A stretch of DNA of 46,893 nucleotides, taken from assembly GCA_934746785.1 (NCBI GenBank), contig CAKVFO010000006.1, positions 1-46,893 on the forward strand. Reading direction: 5' to 3'. Positions 8,608-17,468 of this stretch are shown piece by piece (position 1 is the first letter of the stretch; each line of letters opens with the position of its first letter). Both the position numbers and the translations under genes were made by a program. Source of the DNA: an uncultured Clostridium sp. (lineage in GTDB: Bacteria > Bacillota > Clostridia > Clostridiales > Clostridiaceae). The notes under the pieces are model-generated. The model was given only the letters and a program-made list of their open reading frames with translations. It ran no database searches and was not told where the DNA came from.

Positions 8608-9627
8608 ATGGAAAGTAAATTAATATTAGCTATTGAATCAAGTTGTGATGAAACTTCAGCAGCAGTTGTAAGAGATGGAAGAGAAGTTTTATCTAATGTG
8701 ATAGCAACTCAGATAGATACACATAAAAAATTTGGAGGAGTAGTTCCTGAAGTCGCATCGAGAATGCATATAGAATCAGTTGATGCAGTGGTAAAGGAAG
8801 CTCTTGAAAAAGCAGAAGTAACTTTAGATGATATTGATGCTATAGGTGTAACATATGGACCAGGTCTTGTTGGAGCTCTTCTTGTAGGACTACAGTATGC
8901 AAAAGGATTAGCTTATGCAGCTAATAAACCTTTAATAGGTGTAAATCATATAGAAGGACATATATGTGCAAACTATATACAACATAAAGATTTAAAACCA
9001 CCATTTGTTTCATTAGTTGTTTCAGGAGGACATACATTTATTGTACATGTTAAAGATTATGGAAAGTTTGAGGTATTAGGCCAAACTAGAGATGATGCAG
9101 CTGGTGAAGCTTATGATAAGGTAGCAAGAGCAATAGGATTAGGATATCCAGGTGGGCCCAAAATAGATAAGCTTGCTAAGGAAGGAAATCCCTTAGCTTT
9201 GAAATTTCCAAGGGCTAATTTTCATGAAGAAACTTTGGATTTCTCATTTAGTGGATTAAAGTCAGCAGTATTAAATTATATAAATAAGGCAAAAATGAAA
9301 GAAGAAGAGATAAATAAAGCAGATGTAGCCGCTTCATTCCAACATGCAGTAGTTGAAGTTCTAAAAGATAATGTATTTTTAACATGTGAGAAAAAGAACT
9401 TAAATAAAATTGCGATAGCAGGAGGAGTAGCCTCAAATTCAGCTTTAAGAAAAGCATTAATGGAGGAAGGAAATAAAAAAGGAATAGAAATTTTATTTCC
9501 AGAACCAGTATTATGCACAGATAATGCTGCAATGATAGGTTCTGCTGCATATTTTGAATTGTTAAATAATAATGAATCAAAGCTAGATTTAAATGCAAAA
9601 CCAAACTTAAAGTTAGGTGAAAGATAG
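8608..9627 (+). CDS. tsaD: tRNA threonylcarbamoyl transferase subunit TsaD
   Basis: TsaD transfers the threonylcarbamoyl group to A37 of ANN-decoding tRNAs, working with TsaB, TsaE and the TsaC/YwlC enzyme encoded at 42870. The sequence has the family start (LAIESSCDETSAAVV), the metal-binding HIEGH (HxxxH), the ATP-binding stretch VVSGGHT, and IAGGVASNS near the C-terminus. Length is 339 residues, normal. GAGGG lies upstream of ATG 8608. tsaB and tsaE are not adjacent here. The next gene follows after 13 bases and is probably cotranscribed. Confidence 0.97.
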   Translation: MESKLILAIESSCDETSAAVVRDGREVLSNVIATQIDTHKKFGGVVPEVASRMHIESVDAVVKEALEKAEVTLDDIDAIGVTYGPGLVGALLVGLQYAKGLAYAANKPLIGVNHIEGHICANYIQHKDLKPPFVSLVVSGGHTFIVHVKDYGKFEVLGQTRDDAAGEAYDKVARAIGLGYPGGPKIDKLAKEGNPLALKFPRANFHEETLDFSFSGLKSAVLNYINKAKMKEEEINKADVAASFQHAVVEVLKDNVFLTCEKKNLNKIAIAGGVASNSALRKALMEEGNKKGIEILFPEPVLCTDNAAMIGSAAYFELLNNNESKLDLNAKPNLKLGER

Positions 9628-9640
9628 GTGTTAAAGTAGT

Positions 9641-10657
9641 ATGAATCTTATACCAGAATCAAATGTGTTCAAGAAAGTTAATATGAGAGAGAAAGCTAGT
9701 GCAAAGGTATGGATTAGAAACATTTTATTTGTGATATTAGGAATCTTTGCTTTAGGTTTTTTAGTTCAAGTGATAAGTAATTTTATAGGAAATGATAAAA
9801 TTAATTCATCTTTAAATTATGCTAAAATTGATAATAGAAAAATGGAGTATAAGTTTAGCGGAACTGGAGACTATACTGTGGTTTTTGATGGAGCATTAGG
9901 AACAAATTTAAATGAATGGAGTCCTGTACTTGAAGTATTAAAACAAAAAAATGTAGAAGTTAAGACATTTGTATACAATAGAAGAGGATATGGATTTAGT
10001 GATGCAGCAGATTTGGAAACACCAGAGAAACAAGCTGAAAACTTAAAAATTTTATTAAGAAAAGCAGGTGTAAGTGGAAAACTTATTCTTGTAGGTGAGG
10101 AATATGGAAGTCTTGTTATGACAAATTTTGCAAACTTATATCCAGATTCTGTTGCAGGAATGGTACTGGTAAAGCCCTACTTTGAGGATGAAGTAAAAAG
10201 TAAAGAGTTTAAGAGTGATATAAGATGGAGATATATAAAAAGTAAGATAGAAAAAGCAGGAACTAAGTTTAGTTTAACTATGCTTATTGATAAGATGAAT
10301 TTGGATTATAGTGTTAATGAATTTGAGGAGTATTTAAAGGGAGATGCTTTAGAAGAATTCAATATATTAAAAAATCAAACATCTTATAGAAAGGCTGTAA
10401 ATAATGAATTAGAAAGTTTATATACTTATTCAGGTAATAGTCAAGTAAGTGAATTGATGAAAGGAAAGCCACTATATATTATTACTAATAATGAGGCTGA
10501 TCCAATACAAAGAATTGGAGAAAAAGATTTGACAACAATATATAATACCGAATTAGGTGAAACAGTTATATCTGTTAGTGATCCAGTTACTGTAGCAACA
10601 GGAATATCAAATGTTACTAAGGAAGCAAAAAAGATTGCCAAAAAGGCAAGTAGTTAA
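9641..10657 (+). CDS. Membrane-anchored alpha/beta-hydrolase-fold protein, apparently lacking the nucleophile
   Basis: One transmembrane helix (about residues 24-48) is followed by an alpha/beta-hydrolase domain outside the membrane. Fold landmarks are FDGALGTNLNEW (oxyanion region), YNRRGYGFSD, and the nucleophile elbow VGEEYGS. In a working enzyme the elbow reads GxSxG; here Glu154 occupies the Ser position (GEEYG). No clear catalytic His follows in the C-terminal part either. It may be a binding or scaffold protein rather than an enzyme. AGGTG overlapping the tsaD stop serves as its ribosome site. Placement after tsaD suggests only shared transcription, not shared function. Confidence 0.7.
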   Translation: MNLIPESNVFKKVNMREKASAKVWIRNILFVILGIFALGFLVQVISNFIGNDKINSSLNYAKIDNRKMEYKFSGTGDYTVVFDGALGTNLNEWSPVLEVLKQKNVEVKTFVYNRRGYGFSDAADLETPEKQAENLKILLRKAGVSGKLILVGEEYGSLVMTNFANLYPDSVAGMVLVKPYFEDEVKSKEFKSDIRWRYIKSKIEKAGTKFSLTMLIDKMNLDYSVNEFEEYLKGDALEEFNILKNQTSYRKAVNNELESLYTYSGNSQVSELMKGKPLYIITNNEADPIQRIGEKDLTTIYNTELGETVISVSDPVTVATGISNVTKEAKKIAKKASS

Positions 10658-10755
10658 ATATTTCAATAAATAATTTATGATGACATAAACTTGTCACAAA
10701 TGGATAGTATACTTTAGTTATAGAAATGAGGAACATATTTTAGGAGGTAAATATT

Positions 10756-11988
10756 ATGTATAATGATGAAGATAATAATGCTAATAAAAATAATTATGGT
10801 AATTATAATGGTTCCAACCAATATACTAATCCAAACTTCACATTTGTAAATGATGATGATAGAAATAAAGAAAGAGTAGAAAAAAGAAAAAAGACAGCTA
10901 AATGGGTTACAGCAGTAGCTGGTGGAGTTATAGTAGCATTTCTTGGTGGAAGTATTGGAAGCTATGCTACATATAGAATCCTTAAGGATGATAAAATAGT
11001 ATCATCAGTATCATATGCTGCACCAGAGTTTTCTAGCAGTGATGATGGTTCTTTAACAATATCTGAAGCTTTTGAAAAAGTAAAACCAGCAGTTGTTACA
11101 ATTTCAACAAAGAGTATACAAGAAATTATGGGCGGACTTTACTCTCAAGAAGTTCAAGGACTAGGTTCAGGATTTATAATTAATGAGGACGGATATATAT
11201 TAACAAACTACCATGTTATTAGTGGCAGTACAGATGTTAAGGTGCTTTTAAGTAATGGTAAAGAAGCATCAGCAAAGGTTGTAAATTACGATAGTTCAAT
11301 GGATATAGCAATGCTAAAGTTAGAGGATGGAACTGAAATACCAGGTGTGGCTGAACTTGGTGATTCTGATGCTTTATATCCAGGTCAAGATGTTATAGCA
11401 ATTGGTACTCCATTATCAAAAGAATTTGCACAAACTCTTACTAAAGGTGTTGTAAGTGCTGTTGGAAGACAAGTAGGTTCAGAATCAGGAAATACATTAG
11501 AAGTTATACAAACTGATGCAGCAATCAATTCAGGTAATAGTGGTGGACCATTAGTTAATACTAAGGGTCAAGTAATAGGAATAAATTCAATGAAACTTGG
11601 AAATTCAGGTTCATCTTCTAATGCAAGCATAGAAGGTATGGGATTCTCAATTCCTATAAATGTAGCTAAGGAAAGAATTGATTCTTTATCAAAGCCAATA
11701 TTAACATTAGGTATAAGTGTTGTCGCAATAGATGAACAAAAGTCAGCACAAAGCGGATATCCTGAAGGATTATTTGTTAAGTCAGTTAATGAAGGATCAC
11801 CAGCTGATGCAGCAGGAATAAAACAAAATGATATAATAATCGAATTTGATGGTACTAGAGTTAAAACATACAATGAGTTAAGTGAATTAAAATCTAAGAA
11901 AGAAGCTGGAGATACAGTAAAGATAACTGTACAAAGAAATAATCAAAAAGTAGATTTACAGCTGACTTTACAGGCTGAAAGCAAGTAA
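10756..11988 (+). CDS. htrA: HtrA/DegP-type trypsin-like serine protease with PDZ domain
   Basis: A surface protease that degrades or refolds damaged exported proteins. The N-terminus is a cytoplasmic Asn-rich tail, then one transmembrane helix (about 48-72), then a trypsin-like domain with the full triad: His153 (NYHVIS), Asp183 (SSMDIAM) and Ser262 (NSGNSGGP). One PDZ domain fills about residues 310-405. The 410-residue length and single PDZ match the Bacillus HtrA/YyxA type. TAGGAGGT precedes ATG 10756. No CssRS-type two-component genes are nearby. Confidence 0.93.
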   Translation: MYNDEDNNANKNNYGNYNGSNQYTNPNFTFVNDDDRNKERVEKRKKTAKWVTAVAGGVIVAFLGGSIGSYATYRILKDDKIVSSVSYAAPEFSSSDDGSLTISEAFEKVKPAVVTISTKSIQEIMGGLYSQEVQGLGSGFIINEDGYILTNYHVISGSTDVKVLLSNGKEASAKVVNYDSSMDIAMLKLEDGTEIPGVAELGDSDALYPGQDVIAIGTPLSKEFAQTLTKGVVSAVGRQVGSESGNTLEVIQTDAAINSGNSGGPLVNTKGQVIGINSMKLGNSGSSSNASIEGMGFSIPINVAKERIDSLSKPILTLGISVVAIDEQKSAQSGYPEGLFVKSVNEGSPADAAGIKQNDIIIEFDGTRVKTYNELSELKSKKEAGDTVKITVQRNNQKVDLQLTLQAESK

Positions 11989-12036
11989 AGAATATGGTAC
12001 AATAATATTAACATTTCCATTAAATGGGGGGTTAGT

Positions 12037-14748
12037 ATGAGTAAGTTAGATGAAATATATATATCATTAAAAGAATTGCAGAAAAAGTATGATAGAGGTG
12101 TATCAGCTTTAGAGTTGAGTGAATATATGAATTTAGATAGAGCTAATATATCTAGATATTTAAATATATTATATAAGGATAATAGAGTAGATAAAACAGG
12201 TGGCAGACCTGTTATCTACTCTATTTCTGCTAAAAAGGAAAATTATATAAAGGAAGAAAAACATAAAAATAGTTTTAATAATATGATTGGTTCTAAATCA
12301 AGCTTAGAGGTTCAAGTACAGCAGGCTAAAGCTGCTATGCTTTATCCACCACATGGTCTTCATACATTATTACTTGGGGAAACTGGAGTGGGAAAGTCAA
12401 TGTTTGCAGAACTAATGTATAGATTTGCAATAGATAATAATATGATTAGAGAAAATGCACCATTTGTTAGATTTAATTGTGCTGATTATGCAGATAATCC
12501 TCAACTAGTTATAGCTCAAATTTTTGGTGTTAAAAAAGGGGCTTATACTGGTGCGGATTCAGATAGAGAAGGACTCTTAAAAAAGGCTGATGGAGGTATC
12601 ATTTTTTTAGATGAAATACATAGATTATCACCTCAAGCGCAGGAGATGTTATTTACCTATATAGATCAAGGATTTTTTAGGCCTCTTGGAGAAACTGAAA
12701 AGGTTATAAAGGTAGAGGCACAAATTATAGCAGCTACTACTGAAGAACCAAAGTCATTTATGTTAAGGACTTTTACAAGAAGAATTCCTATGACAATAAC
12801 ATTGCCTCCATTAAAGGTAAGAAGTGTACGTGAAAGATATTATTTGATGGAAAAGTTTATAAGAGATGAATCAGAAAGGTTAGATAAAAGTATTTATTTT
12901 AATAAGAATGCATTAATTTCATTTTTGTTATATGATTGTCCTAATAATATAGGAGAGCTGAAAAGTGATATTCAGCTTGAATGTGCTAAAGCGTTTTTAA
13001 ATTATAAAGTAAATAATAAAAGCATTATACTTATAGATCAAGGCAATTTAAATTCCAAAATTAGAAAAGGACTTATGAAGCTCCAAGATTATAGAGAAGA
13101 AATTGATGAATTGCTAGAAAATATGGGAGATGTATTAGAATTTTCTTATATAAATGATGAGAGTAAGTTTAAGTTGAGTGATAGAAGGAGTGATGTTAGA
13201 AACAAGCAATTTTATGATGTAATTGAAGGAAAGTTTATAGAATTAAAGTCTAAGGGGATAGATGAAAAGGAAATAAGTGAAATTTTAAATATCGATATTA
13301 ATAAATATTTTAAAAAGTATATTAAGGATTTGAAGAAGCCGTATATTAGAAAGGAAATCTCTAAAATTGTTGATAGCTCTATAATTAATGTGGTAGATGA
13401 AATTCTAGAGCTGGCCTCTAAAAGATTAAATAGGCAGTATGACGAAAAGGTTTATTTAGGTCTTGCTCTTCACTTACAAGGAAGTATTGAAAGAATAAAA
13501 AAGGGAATAGAAATATATCATCCCAAGTTAAATCTAATAAAGACTGAATATAGCGAGGAATTTTATCTTGCTATTGAAGCGGCTAAAATAGTTGATAAAG
13601 TATTCAATATAAAGGTTCCGTTAGACGAAATAGGCTATTTAACAATGTTTATAGAAACAAAACCTAATGAGGAAAATAAAAAGAAAACCGAAAAGGTAAA
13701 GATATTATTGGTAATGCATGGTTTAAGTACAGCTACTAGTATGGCAGAAGTAGCAAATAAATTAATAGGTGATAAATATGCAGAAGCTTTAGATATGCCG
13801 TTGAATACTAAAGCTGAAGATATGTATGAAATTGTTAAAGAAAAAGTAATGAAGATGAGAAATGAAAATGGTGTACTTTTGTTAGTTGATATGGGATCAT
13901 TAACAAACTTTGGAGATATGATTAGTGAAGAGACAGGGATAAAAGTAAAAACTGTTGATATGGTTACAACATTAATGGTTATGGAAGCAGTAAGACAAGC
14001 TATTAGTGGAAGAAATTTAGAGGAAATTTATAAGACTTGCAATGATATGACTGGTGGAAGAAAAAGAATTAATAGAATTGCTAATAAAAGTATAAAGGGA
14101 AGTGCTATAATAACATCTTGCTTTACTGGAGAAGGCTCAGCAGAAAAGATGAAACAAATACTTGCTAAGAAATTAGCTAATATTAATGATGTTGAAATAA
14201 AGACTTTAAATATTATTGATAAAAATGATTTTATTGAAAAAGTAGAAGAAATAAAAAATGAATATAATGTTTTAGCAATTGTAGGAACAGTAAATATAAG
14301 TGTAAATGGTATTCCTTTTATTCCAGCACCAGATATATTAAGTGGGGAAGGAATTGAAAAGCTGGATATAAAAATTTTAGAGGAAGAAGATTATACTAAG
14401 TTAGCTAAGTCTGTTGATAGTCAATTTAATAAACTTGATGGTATAGAACTTGTTAATTTAGTTAGAAAATCAATTAGAGAGATAGAAGAAAGATTAGAAG
14501 TACATATATTACATGAGGTAGAAGTAGGATTAGTACTTCATTTATGTTTTTTAGTAGATAATAGAATAAGGGGATTAAAAGATACAAGCTTTGAGAAGCT
14601 AAGTGAATATAGAGAAAAACATGCAAAAGAATTTATAATGATAAAACAAAGTTTAAGAATTCTTGAGAATACTTATAATATAACTGTTACTGATAGTCAA
14701 ACTGCATTTATTATAAGAATAATGATTGAAAATAACATAAGTGTGTAA
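12037..14748 (+). CDS. LevR-type sigma-54-dependent activator with PRD and PTS-like domains
   Basis: An enhancer-binding activator of sigma-54 RNA polymerase whose activity is set by PTS phosphorylation. Domain order: N-terminal helix-turn-helix (1-65); AAA+ domain with Walker A GETGVGKS (114-121), sigma-54 contact loop GAYTGA (168-173) and Walker B IIFLDE; PRD1 (about 440-545); a mannose-type IIA-like domain with LVMHG; a IIB-like domain with TSCFTGEGSA; PRD2 (about 800-903) with HILHEVEVG. The GAFTGA variant GAYTGA still fits sigma-54 contact. The likely target is the -24/-12 promoter just downstream at 14851. It has a strong GGGG ribosome site and its own terminator, so it is transcribed apart from its target operon. 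Confidence 0.92.
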   Translation: MSKLDEIYISLKELQKKYDRGVSALELSEYMNLDRANISRYLNILYKDNRVDKTGGRPVIYSISAKKENYIKEEKHKNSFNNMIGSKSSLEVQVQQAKAAMLYPPHGLHTLLLGETGVGKSMFAELMYRFAIDNNMIRENAPFVRFNCADYADNPQLVIAQIFGVKKGAYTGADSDREGLLKKADGGIIFLDEIHRLSPQAQEMLFTYIDQGFFRPLGETEKVIKVEAQIIAATTEEPKSFMLRTFTRRIPMTITLPPLKVRSVRERYYLMEKFIRDESERLDKSIYFNKNALISFLLYDCPNNIGELKSDIQLECAKAFLNYKVNNKSIILIDQGNLNSKIRKGLMKLQDYREEIDELLENMGDVLEFSYINDESKFKLSDRRSDVRNKQFYDVIEGKFIELKSKGIDEKEISEILNIDINKYFKKYIKDLKKPYIRKEISKIVDSSIINVVDEILELASKRLNRQYDEKVYLGLALHLQGSIERIKKGIEIYHPKLNLIKTEYSEEFYLAIEAAKIVDKVFNIKVPLDEIGYLTMFIETKPNEENKKKTEKVKILLVMHGLSTATSMAEVANKLIGDKYAEALDMPLNTKAEDMYEIVKEKVMKMRNENGVLLLVDMGSLTNFGDMISEETGIKVKTVDMVTTLMVMEAVRQAISGRNLEEIYKTCNDMTGGRKRINRIANKSIKGSAIITSCFTGEGSAEKMKQILAKKLANINDVEIKTLNIIDKNDFIEKVEEIKNEYNVLAIVGTVNISVNGIPFIPAPDILSGEGIEKLDIKILEEEDYTKLAKSVDSQFNKLDGIELVNLVRKSIREIEERLEVHILHEVEVGLVLHLCFLVDNRIRGLKDTSFEKLSEYREKHAKEFIMIKQSLRILENTYNITVTDSQTAFIIRIMIENNISV

Positions 14749-14765
14749 AAATCAATGTATTGTGT

Positions 14766-14798
14766 AAAAAAACTGTGTAAAAAAGCACAGTTTTTTTT
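14766..14798 (+). terminator. Intrinsic terminator of the LevR-type activator gene
   Basis: AAAAACTGTG and CACAGTTTTT pair around an AT-rich loop, followed by an 8-T run. It lies 17 bases after the stop codon and separates the activator from the PTS operon. Confidence 0.88.
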
Positions 14799-14850
14799 AT
14801 TACAATCTGTAGTTTTTAGATTAAACTTCTGTAAACATTTAATTTTTGTT

Positions 14851-14868
14851 TTGGCATGTAAATTGCTT
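14851..14868 (+). promoter_or_regulatory. Sigma-54 (-24/-12) promoter of the PTS IIB-IIA operon
   Basis: TTGGCATGTAAATTGCTT has the invariant GG at -24 and GC at -12 separated by exactly 10 bases, matching the TGGCAC-N5-TTGC consensus at all but one key position. It lies 55 bases upstream of the IIB start and directly after a gene for a sigma-54 activator. No activator-binding inverted repeat was clear upstream. Confidence 0.9.
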
Positions 14869-14922
14869 ATATAATAGTGTAAAGAATTATTAGAAATTTT
14901 ATTATGTACGGGGGTTTTTATT

Positions 14923-15240
14923 ATGACAAAGATTATATTATGTTGTTCAGCTGGTATGTCAACTAGCCTTTTAGTTACAAAGATGAAAGCAGCTGCTAAA
15001 GAACAAGGAATTGAAACTGCTATTCAAGCAATGAGTGAAGCAGAAGTTAAGAATCATGAAGATGAAATGGATGTATTATTATTAGGACCACAAGTTAGAT
15101 TCTTATTAAAGAAGATGAAGGAAAAATATGAGCCAATGGGGATTCCTGTTACTGTAATACCAACAGTTGAATATGGAACAATGAATGGTGCAAAGGTATT
15201 AAAATTAGCTTTAGATTTAGCAGAAAAAGGTGTTGAATGA
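14923..15240 (+). CDS. PTS lactose/cellobiose-family IIB component
   Basis: A cytoplasmic phosphocarrier of the lactose/cellobiose (Lac/Chb) PTS family. The phosphocysteine is Cys8 in LCCSAGMSTS. The rest (LLGPQVRFLLKKM, IPVTVIPTVEYGTMNG) matches CelA/ChbB-type proteins; 105 residues is normal. It receives phosphate from the IIA encoded next and would pass it to a sugar in a IIC membrane protein, but no IIC gene is present in the window. It is the first gene of the sigma-54 operon. It could serve a IIC encoded elsewhere, or signal to the LevR-type activator. Confidence 0.92.
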   Translation: MTKIILCCSAGMSTSLLVTKMKAAAKEQGIETAIQAMSEAEVKNHEDEMDVLLLGPQVRFLLKKMKEKYEPMGIPVTVIPTVEYGTMNGAKVLKLALDLAEKGVE

Positions 15241-15296
15241 TATAAACTTAAGTTTATAGGATTGACTAAAAATATATGTTTAAAGGGAGATAGGTT

Positions 15297-15596
15297 ATGG
15301 AAGAACAAATCATGTCATTAATAGTTCACAGTGGAGAAGCAAGAAGTTATGCAATGGAAGCTATAGCTGATGCTAAAGAAGGAAATTCAGAAGAAGCAAA
15401 TGCTAAACTTAAGAAATCAGAAGAAGAATTAGGAGAAGCTCATAATACTCAAACTGCATTAATTCAAGCTGAAGCAGGTGGGGAAAAGATACCAATGTCT
15501 TTATTAATGGTACATGCACAAGACCATTTCATGACATCAATGACACTACAACAACTAGCTAAAGAAATAGTTGATCTATATGCTAAAATCAAATAA
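15297..15596 (+). CDS. PTS lactose/cellobiose-family IIA component
   Basis: A helical cytoplasmic phosphocarrier. The phosphohistidine is expected at His73 in MVHAQDHFM; AHNTQTALIQAEAGG is also a family signature. Its 99 residues match ChbA/LacF. It follows the IIB gene after 56 bases in the same sigma-54 operon. As with IIB, the usual IIC permease and the glycoside hydrolase are missing from this locus. Confidence 0.92.
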   Translation: MEEQIMSLIVHSGEARSYAMEAIADAKEGNSEEANAKLKKSEEELGEAHNTQTALIQAEAGGEKIPMSLLMVHAQDHFMTSMTLQQLAKEIVDLYAKIK

Positions 15597-15697
15597 AGTA
15601 TAAAATTATGAATTATATAAATTATTTTAAGTTATATAAGCACATTTTTCGTTTACTTTCATATTTTATAGTATAAAGAACAATGGAGGTAAAAGTT

Positions 15698-16081
15698 ATG
15701 AGCGGAAAATGTGCAGTTTGTTCTGTATGTCCAGGAGAAAATGAACAAATAGAGGCAGTCATTAAATTACAAAAGGAAAGAAGAGCAGTAATTCATGGTA
15801 CAGTTTTAGATGCTAATGGAAATCCAGTTCCAGATGCAGTAGTTAAGTTATTACAAATTGTTGATGGATGTAAATTGCCTTATCCTTTAACTCACACATT
15901 TACTGATAAGTATGGTCAATTCTTATTAGGACCTTTATGTCCATGTAAGAAATATATGCTAAAGGTTTATAAAGATAATATTAAAGTAAAATATATGCCA
16001 TTAGATGTTGACTGCTATGAAGGAAAATGTATAGGAATAGATAATAACTGTAAAGATCGTTGTGAAGATAGTTGTCACTAA
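15698..16081 (+). CDS. Cysteine-rich protein with carboxypeptidase-regulatory-like (transthyretin-type) core
   Basis: 127 residues with no signal peptide. The centre (about 28-100) reads like a carboxypeptidase-regulatory-like beta-sandwich: IHGTVLDANGNPVPDAVV, then TDKYGQFLLGPLCPC. Eleven cysteines cluster at the N-terminus (CAVCSVCPG), in LCPC, and in the C-terminal 25 residues (five Cys). This suggests metal binding or disulfide cross-linking. ATG 15698 was chosen because GGAGG at 15686-15690 precedes it; ATG 15683 would overlap that site. No terminator separates it from the IIA gene, so the sigma-54 transcript may include it. Function unknown; a coat or wall protein is possible. Confidence 0.72.
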   Translation: MSGKCAVCSVCPGENEQIEAVIKLQKERRAVIHGTVLDANGNPVPDAVVKLLQIVDGCKLPYPLTHTFTDKYGQFLLGPLCPCKKYMLKVYKDNIKVKYMPLDVDCYEGKCIGIDNNCKDRCEDSCH

Positions 16082-16092
16082 AATTATATTTT

Positions 16093-16118
16093 AAAAAGCC
16101 CTTTTTAAAGGGCTTTTT
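16093..16118 (+). terminator. Intrinsic terminator after the PTS / Cys-rich gene group
   Basis: A 12-bp palindromic stem AAAAAGCCCTTT / AAAGGGCTTTTT with a 2-base loop, ending in T and A/T. The flanks could let it act on both strands. It closes the putative three-gene sigma-54 operon. Confidence 0.9.
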
Positions 16119-16170
16119 ATTTTGTTTCAGATGTTTTATACTTAAAATATAAATTTTTAGAGGTGTTTAT

Positions 16171-17307
16171 ATGAGTAAGAAGATTAAGTACATTATGGGA
16201 ATACTTTTGGTAGTGCTTACAATTGTTATATCTATATTGATTGTTAACATGGTTGAGGTTAAAGATGATGATGCTGTAAAAGGAAGCTTAGTTATATGGG
16301 TAGAAGACAATACTTATGATTATATGAATAAATCAGCAAAAGATTTTGTTGAAAAAAATAGTAAAGTAGAAATAAAAATAGTTAAATCTAGTTATGATGA
16401 GATACAATCGGCAATTATATCAGGAAATGTACCTGATGTGGTTCAGTTAGGAAGCGAAAAACTAAGAGAGTTATCAAAAACAGTAAATTTTATTAATGAA
16501 AATAATGATGAAAGTATAATGAGTAGTTTTTCAAAAAATTATATGAAGTCTAGAATAAATGAAATTAAAGATGAAGGTAAAGTATTAGGTATACCTATGA
16601 CTTCAAGACCTTTAGTATTATATTTAAGAGAAGACATGCTTAAAAGTTATGGATATACATATAGTCAGATTAATACTTGGAATGATTTAATTAAGATTGG
16701 CAATGATATAAATGTAAAAAGTGGTGGAAAAGTATGTGTATTAAATGCTGTTGGTAAAGATTACGAAGATTTGATTTCACTTATTATAATGCAGGCTATG
16801 GAAGAAAATTTAAAGGAAGATGAAATTAAAAGTTATATAGACAATACTATTACTAAGTTAACGGAAAATAAAATATTGAATAAAAATATTAATGGGCAGT
16901 TTTTAGCTAGGATATCTTCAAATAATGATATGTATGAATTAAGTAATATAAAAGAAGAATGCAAATGGATAGCATGTAATGTTCCTGCTGTATATAATGG
17001 CAGCAATAAGTTTTATAATGCAGAGGGAGATAATTTTGTGATATTAAAAAACTATGATAAGAATTATAAGCTTATAAAGAAATTTTTTGATCATATTTCA
17101 AATGATAATAAGGTTAGAGAAGAGTATATTTTAAATGGAACATTATTTTCAAGTTTTATATCTTCATATAAGAATAAGTCAATTGAAACAGATATAAATA
17201 ATTTTATAGGGGAAAGTCCTGTAATTGTTATGAATAATATATATATTAAGGCTCCTGAAATAGAAGATTATGATTTATATTTTAAGATTAAATCCCAATA
17301 CAAATAA
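16171..17307 (+). CDS. Membrane-anchored extracellular solute-binding protein (family 1-like), no transporter genes
   Basis: An N-terminal hydrophobic helix (about residues 7-26) has no lipobox cysteine, so it is probably a permanent membrane anchor. The following domain resembles family 1 sugar-binding proteins of ABC transporters: GSLVIWVEDNTYDYMNK, IISGNVPDVVQLG, LGIPMTSRPLVLYLREDML and TWNDLIKIG. Length is 378 residues. No permease or ATPase gene is adjacent. The next genes are for spore-coat glycosylation. It may sense or bind a glycan rather than feed an importer. AGAGGTG precedes ATG 16171. Confidence 0.72.
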   Translation: MSKKIKYIMGILLVVLTIVISILIVNMVEVKDDDAVKGSLVIWVEDNTYDYMNKSAKDFVEKNSKVEIKIVKSSYDEIQSAIISGNVPDVVQLGSEKLRELSKTVNFINENNDESIMSSFSKNYMKSRINEIKDEGKVLGIPMTSRPLVLYLREDMLKSYGYTYSQINTWNDLIKIGNDINVKSGGKVCVLNAVGKDYEDLISLIIMQAMEENLKEDEIKSYIDNTITKLTENKILNKNINGQFLARISSNNDMYELSNIKEECKWIACNVPAVYNGSNKFYNAEGDNFVILKNYDKNYKLIKKFFDHISNDNKVREEYILNGTLFSSFISSYKNKSIETDINNFIGESPVIVMNNIYIKAPEIEDYDLYFKIKSQYK

Positions 17308-17359
17308 AATAAAGGCTGTATAAAAAGAAATACTTCACTTGAAGTATGATTTATTATCT

Positions 17360-17426
17360 AAAAAAGATAAAATAATTTACAGAGTATATGAAAATGCTAT
17401 ACTCGCAAATTATTTTATCTTTTTTT
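17360..17426. terminator. Long bidirectional terminator hairpin
   Basis: AAAAAAGATAAAATAATTT plus AGAGTATA pair with TATACTC plus AAATTATTTTATCTTTTTT, giving a stem of about 27 bp with a two-base mismatch. It lies between the convergent solute-binding protein gene and the glycosyltransferase and can serve both. A smaller hairpin (ATACTTCA / TGAAGTAT) lies at about 17330-17348. Confidence 0.85.
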
Positions 17427-17468
17427 CAAGGAGATATTTAGTATAAATACTTTTGATACATCCTCTTT

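Noticed and set aside
16171..17307. Lipoprotein assignment for the solute-binding protein
   Set aside because: No cysteine occurs at the end of the N-terminal hydrophobic segment, so there is no lipobox.
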